6,758 nt of DNA, taken from contig CAMWRN010000132.1 of NCBI GenBank assembly GCA_947176675.1, positions 1 through 6,758 of the forward strand. The letters are read 5' to 3'. Numbering within the stretch: the first letter of the stretch is position 1; each line of letters begins with the position of its first letter. Of the stretch, positions 5,165-6,758 are shown one piece after another. The translations under genes and the position numbers were made by a program. Origin of the DNA: an uncultured Clostridia bacterium (lineage in GTDB: Bacteria; Bacillota; Clostridia; Oscillospirales; Ruminococcaceae). Below the pieces are notes generated by a model. It had not been told where the DNA came from, did no database searches, and saw only the letters and a list, made by a program, of their open reading frames with translations.

Positions 5165-5168
5165 CGAT

Positions 5169-6758
5169 GTGATAAGAAAAATTTTGGCATTTTTGATTAT
5201 TCCGGTAATTTTTGTTTTGCTCTGTGCGGTGTCTGTGTCTGCGGAGGAGTTTCCCTACGTCAGGACAGTTTTTAACGAGCGCAGCGGTCTGCCAACTGGC
5301 GAGGCGAACGACGTTCTGCAAACCTTCGACGGTTACGTCTGGGTTGGCAGCTACGGCGGTCTGATCCGCTACGACGGAAGCGAATTCCGCAATTTCAGCG
5401 CCGAGGGGATCCTGCCCTCTTCTTCGGTGAGAATGCTTTTTGAGGATTCGTTCGGCAGACTTTGGATAGGCACCAACGATGCTGGCGTGTTCGTTTACGA
5501 AAACGGCAGTATCACCCAGCCCGACGGTCAGCCGCGGGATACTTTTCTTTGCGTACGCGGTTTTGCCGAGAGTGCGGACGGCGTTATCTACGCCTGCTCC
5601 AATTCGGGCATTGCCGAGATAAACGGCGGTGTTATGCGCGTCTACGATGTTCCCGAGCTTTCGGGGCAGACGGTTTATTCAGTTGCTGTCGACAAATTCG
5701 GCAGAGTATGGGGCGCGGAAAGTTCGGGAGGCTGCGCAATACTCTATAACGGTGAGCTTGTCCAAATTGTTCCGGGAGAGCGTTTTCTCGGCGACGGAGA
5801 GTCGGTCTACAGCGTTGCTGCGGGCACGAACGGAGACGTGTGGCTGGGCAGCTCGGGTGACAGGATAGCGCGTCTCAGTTTTGATTCCGCAGATCTTGAA
5901 AGCGGCATAAGCGTGCAGCTTTTCACCGCTGAAAATGTTATTATCCACAACAGCATGAGAATGATGGACGACGGTGCGATGACGGTAAGCGGTCTACATG
6001 GCTTCGGGATAATCTATCCGGACGGAACGATAAGAGAATTCAGCGAAAGCGAGGGGGCAGTCTCCCTCAACAGCGCCTATATAGATTACGAGGGAAACAT
6101 ATGGCTCGCGTCCACAAGCGAGGGTATCGTCAGGTACAGCAAGGGCTGTTATTCTTCCCCAAATGCATCTGCGGAGCTTGAGGGTATTGCTCTCAACGCT
6201 GTCGCAGTCAGCGGCGGACTGAAATATATCGGTACGGACAGCGGCGTTATCGTTTGCGGCGAGGACTGGCAGAGACAGGGCAGCCGCATAAGTGAAATGC
6301 TTGACGGCATACGGGTAAGGCACATCATTGCCGACACTAAAGGACGTATCTGGACAGCTTCTTATTCGGACACACCTGTTCTGATGTTTGACCCGGTAAG
6401 CGGCGAGATCGTTTCCTACAGCAGCGAGGACGGTCTTGCGTGTGACAGAGCGAGGACCTTGCTTGAGCTTAAAGACGGCACTATTGCTGTCGGTATGCAG
6501 AACGGAGTAAGCTTTATTGGAGACGGCAGGGTGGAAAGCTTTTCCGATTTTGAGTACCCCGCAATACTTTCCCTGCTTGAAACGGACAGCGGCTCTCTGT
6601 TTGCGGGAAGTGACGGCGGCGGTATTTATGAGATTAAAGACGGCGAGGTCATCTCTCACAGCTTTGACAGCGGACTTTCCGAGGGTGTTGTGCTCCGTAT
6701 GCTGAAGGACAGCGGCGGAGGCGGATATTTTATCATCGCAGGCATCAGACTTTACTAC
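5169..6758 (+). CDS. Membrane-anchored two-component-regulator-type beta-propeller sensor, N-terminal part (3' end outside window)
   Basis: An uninterrupted frame of 530 codons runs to the right edge. Residues 4-25 are a signal peptide or membrane anchor (ILAFLIIPVIFVLLCAVSVSA), so the rest is outside the membrane. From residue 33 the protein is a chain of about 40-residue Reg_prop-like blades. Clear ones are GYVWVGSYGGLIRYDG (55-70), GRLWIGTNDAGVFVYENG (96-113), GRVWGAESSGGCAILYNG (178-195), GDVWLGSSG (222-230), GNIWLASTSEGIVRYSKG (309-326), GRIWTASYS (392-400), GTIAVGMQNGVSFIGDG (437-453) and GSLFAGSDGGGIYEIKDG (475-492). The opening FNERSGLPTGEANDVLQT (35-52) is typical of this sensor class. 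About eleven blades are seen, so a double seven-blade propeller is likely. Such proteins normally continue to a second membrane helix and a GGDEF or histidine-kinase domain; related Ruminococcaceae proteins suggest GGDEF, but the output lies outside the window. The gene is richer in G/C-ending codons than the genes at the left end. Confidence 0.85.
   Translation, partial: MIRKILAFLIIPVIFVLLCAVSVSAEEFPYVRTVFNERSGLPTGEANDVLQTFDGYVWVGSYGGLIRYDGSEFRNFSAEGILPSSSVRMLFEDSFGRLWIGTNDAGVFVYENGSITQPDGQPRDTFLCVRGFAESADGVIYACSNSGIAEINGGVMRVYDVPELSGQTVYSVAVDKFGRVWGAESSGGCAILYNGELVQIVPGERFLGDGESVYSVAAGTNGDVWLGSSGDRIARLSFDSADLESGISVQLFTAENVIIHNSMRMMDDGAMTVSGLHGFGIIYPDGTIREFSESEGAVSLNSAYIDYEGNIWLASTSEGIVRYSKGCYSSPNASAELEGIALNAVAVSGGLKYIGTDSGVIVCGEDWQRQGSRISEMLDGIRVRHIIADTKGRIWTASYSDTPVLMFDPVSGEIVSYSSEDGLACDRARTLLELKDGTIAVGMQNGVSFIGDGRVESFSDFEYPAILSLLETDSGSLFAGSDGGGIYEIKDGEVISHSFDSGLSEGVVLRMLKDSGGGGYFIIAGIRLYY

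Noticed and set aside
5994..6659. Minus-strand ORF of 221 codons
   Set aside because: Antisense to the propeller gene, whose repeated blade motifs prove the plus-strand frame. Its length reflects the G/C-rich codons of that gene.

Overview
The window looks like chromosomal DNA from a low-to-moderate G+C gut or rumen Clostridia, most likely a Ruminococcus-type member of the Oscillospiraceae. This is inference from four things: the Gram-positive style of the promoters and strong Shine-Dalgarno sequences, the signal peptide of the large surface protein, that protein's modular architecture, and the Reg_prop-type sensor. No rRNA, tRNA, CRISPR array or recognisable transposase is visible.

Layout from left to right. 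(a) 1-1009, minus strand: an XRE-type helix-turn-helix regulator fused to a long C-terminal domain that resembles C39/BtrH-like papain-fold proteins; its 3' end lies outside the window. It has its own promoter and a palindrome between its Shine-Dalgarno and start. (b) 1010-1433: a regulatory interval carrying gene 1's promoter and nested inverted repeats. On the plus strand it also holds a MerR-class promoter with a 19-bp spacer and central dyad, followed by a leader of about 165 nt with a tiny ORF. (c) 1434-1874, plus strand: a stand-alone GyrI-like (AraC/MerR effector-type) ligand-binding domain. (d) 1875-2190: a compact convergent region. On the minus strand it holds what looks like a complete miniature transcription unit: a consensus promoter with 17-bp spacer, a Shine-Dalgarno, a 35-codon ORF and a terminator. 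A separate strong terminator hairpin serves the large gene upstream of it. (e) 2216-4822, minus strand: an 868-residue secreted, membrane-anchored multidomain surface protein with Ig-like and carbohydrate-binding-like modules, a paired CxxC module and a C-terminal membrane anchor. (f) 4823-5168: a divergent intergenic region with a 17-bp-spacer promoter for each flanking gene, a roughly 100-nt structured leader for the surface protein, and repeated TGTGCATA motifs between the promoters. (g) 5169-6758, plus strand, cut by the window edge: the N-terminal half of a membrane-anchored beta-propeller sensor of the two-component-regulator-propeller type, probably ending in a GGDEF or kinase domain beyond the window.

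The left half appears to be small-molecule-responsive regulation: an HTH fused to a sensor-like domain, and a GyrI-like domain under a MerR-type promoter with no MerR gene nearby. The right half pairs a glycan-binding-like surface protein with a divergently transcribed extracellular sensor, consistent with sensing and adhering to carbohydrate, though that link is inferred. The least explained elements are the 35-codon minus-strand unit and the orphan MerR-type promoter.
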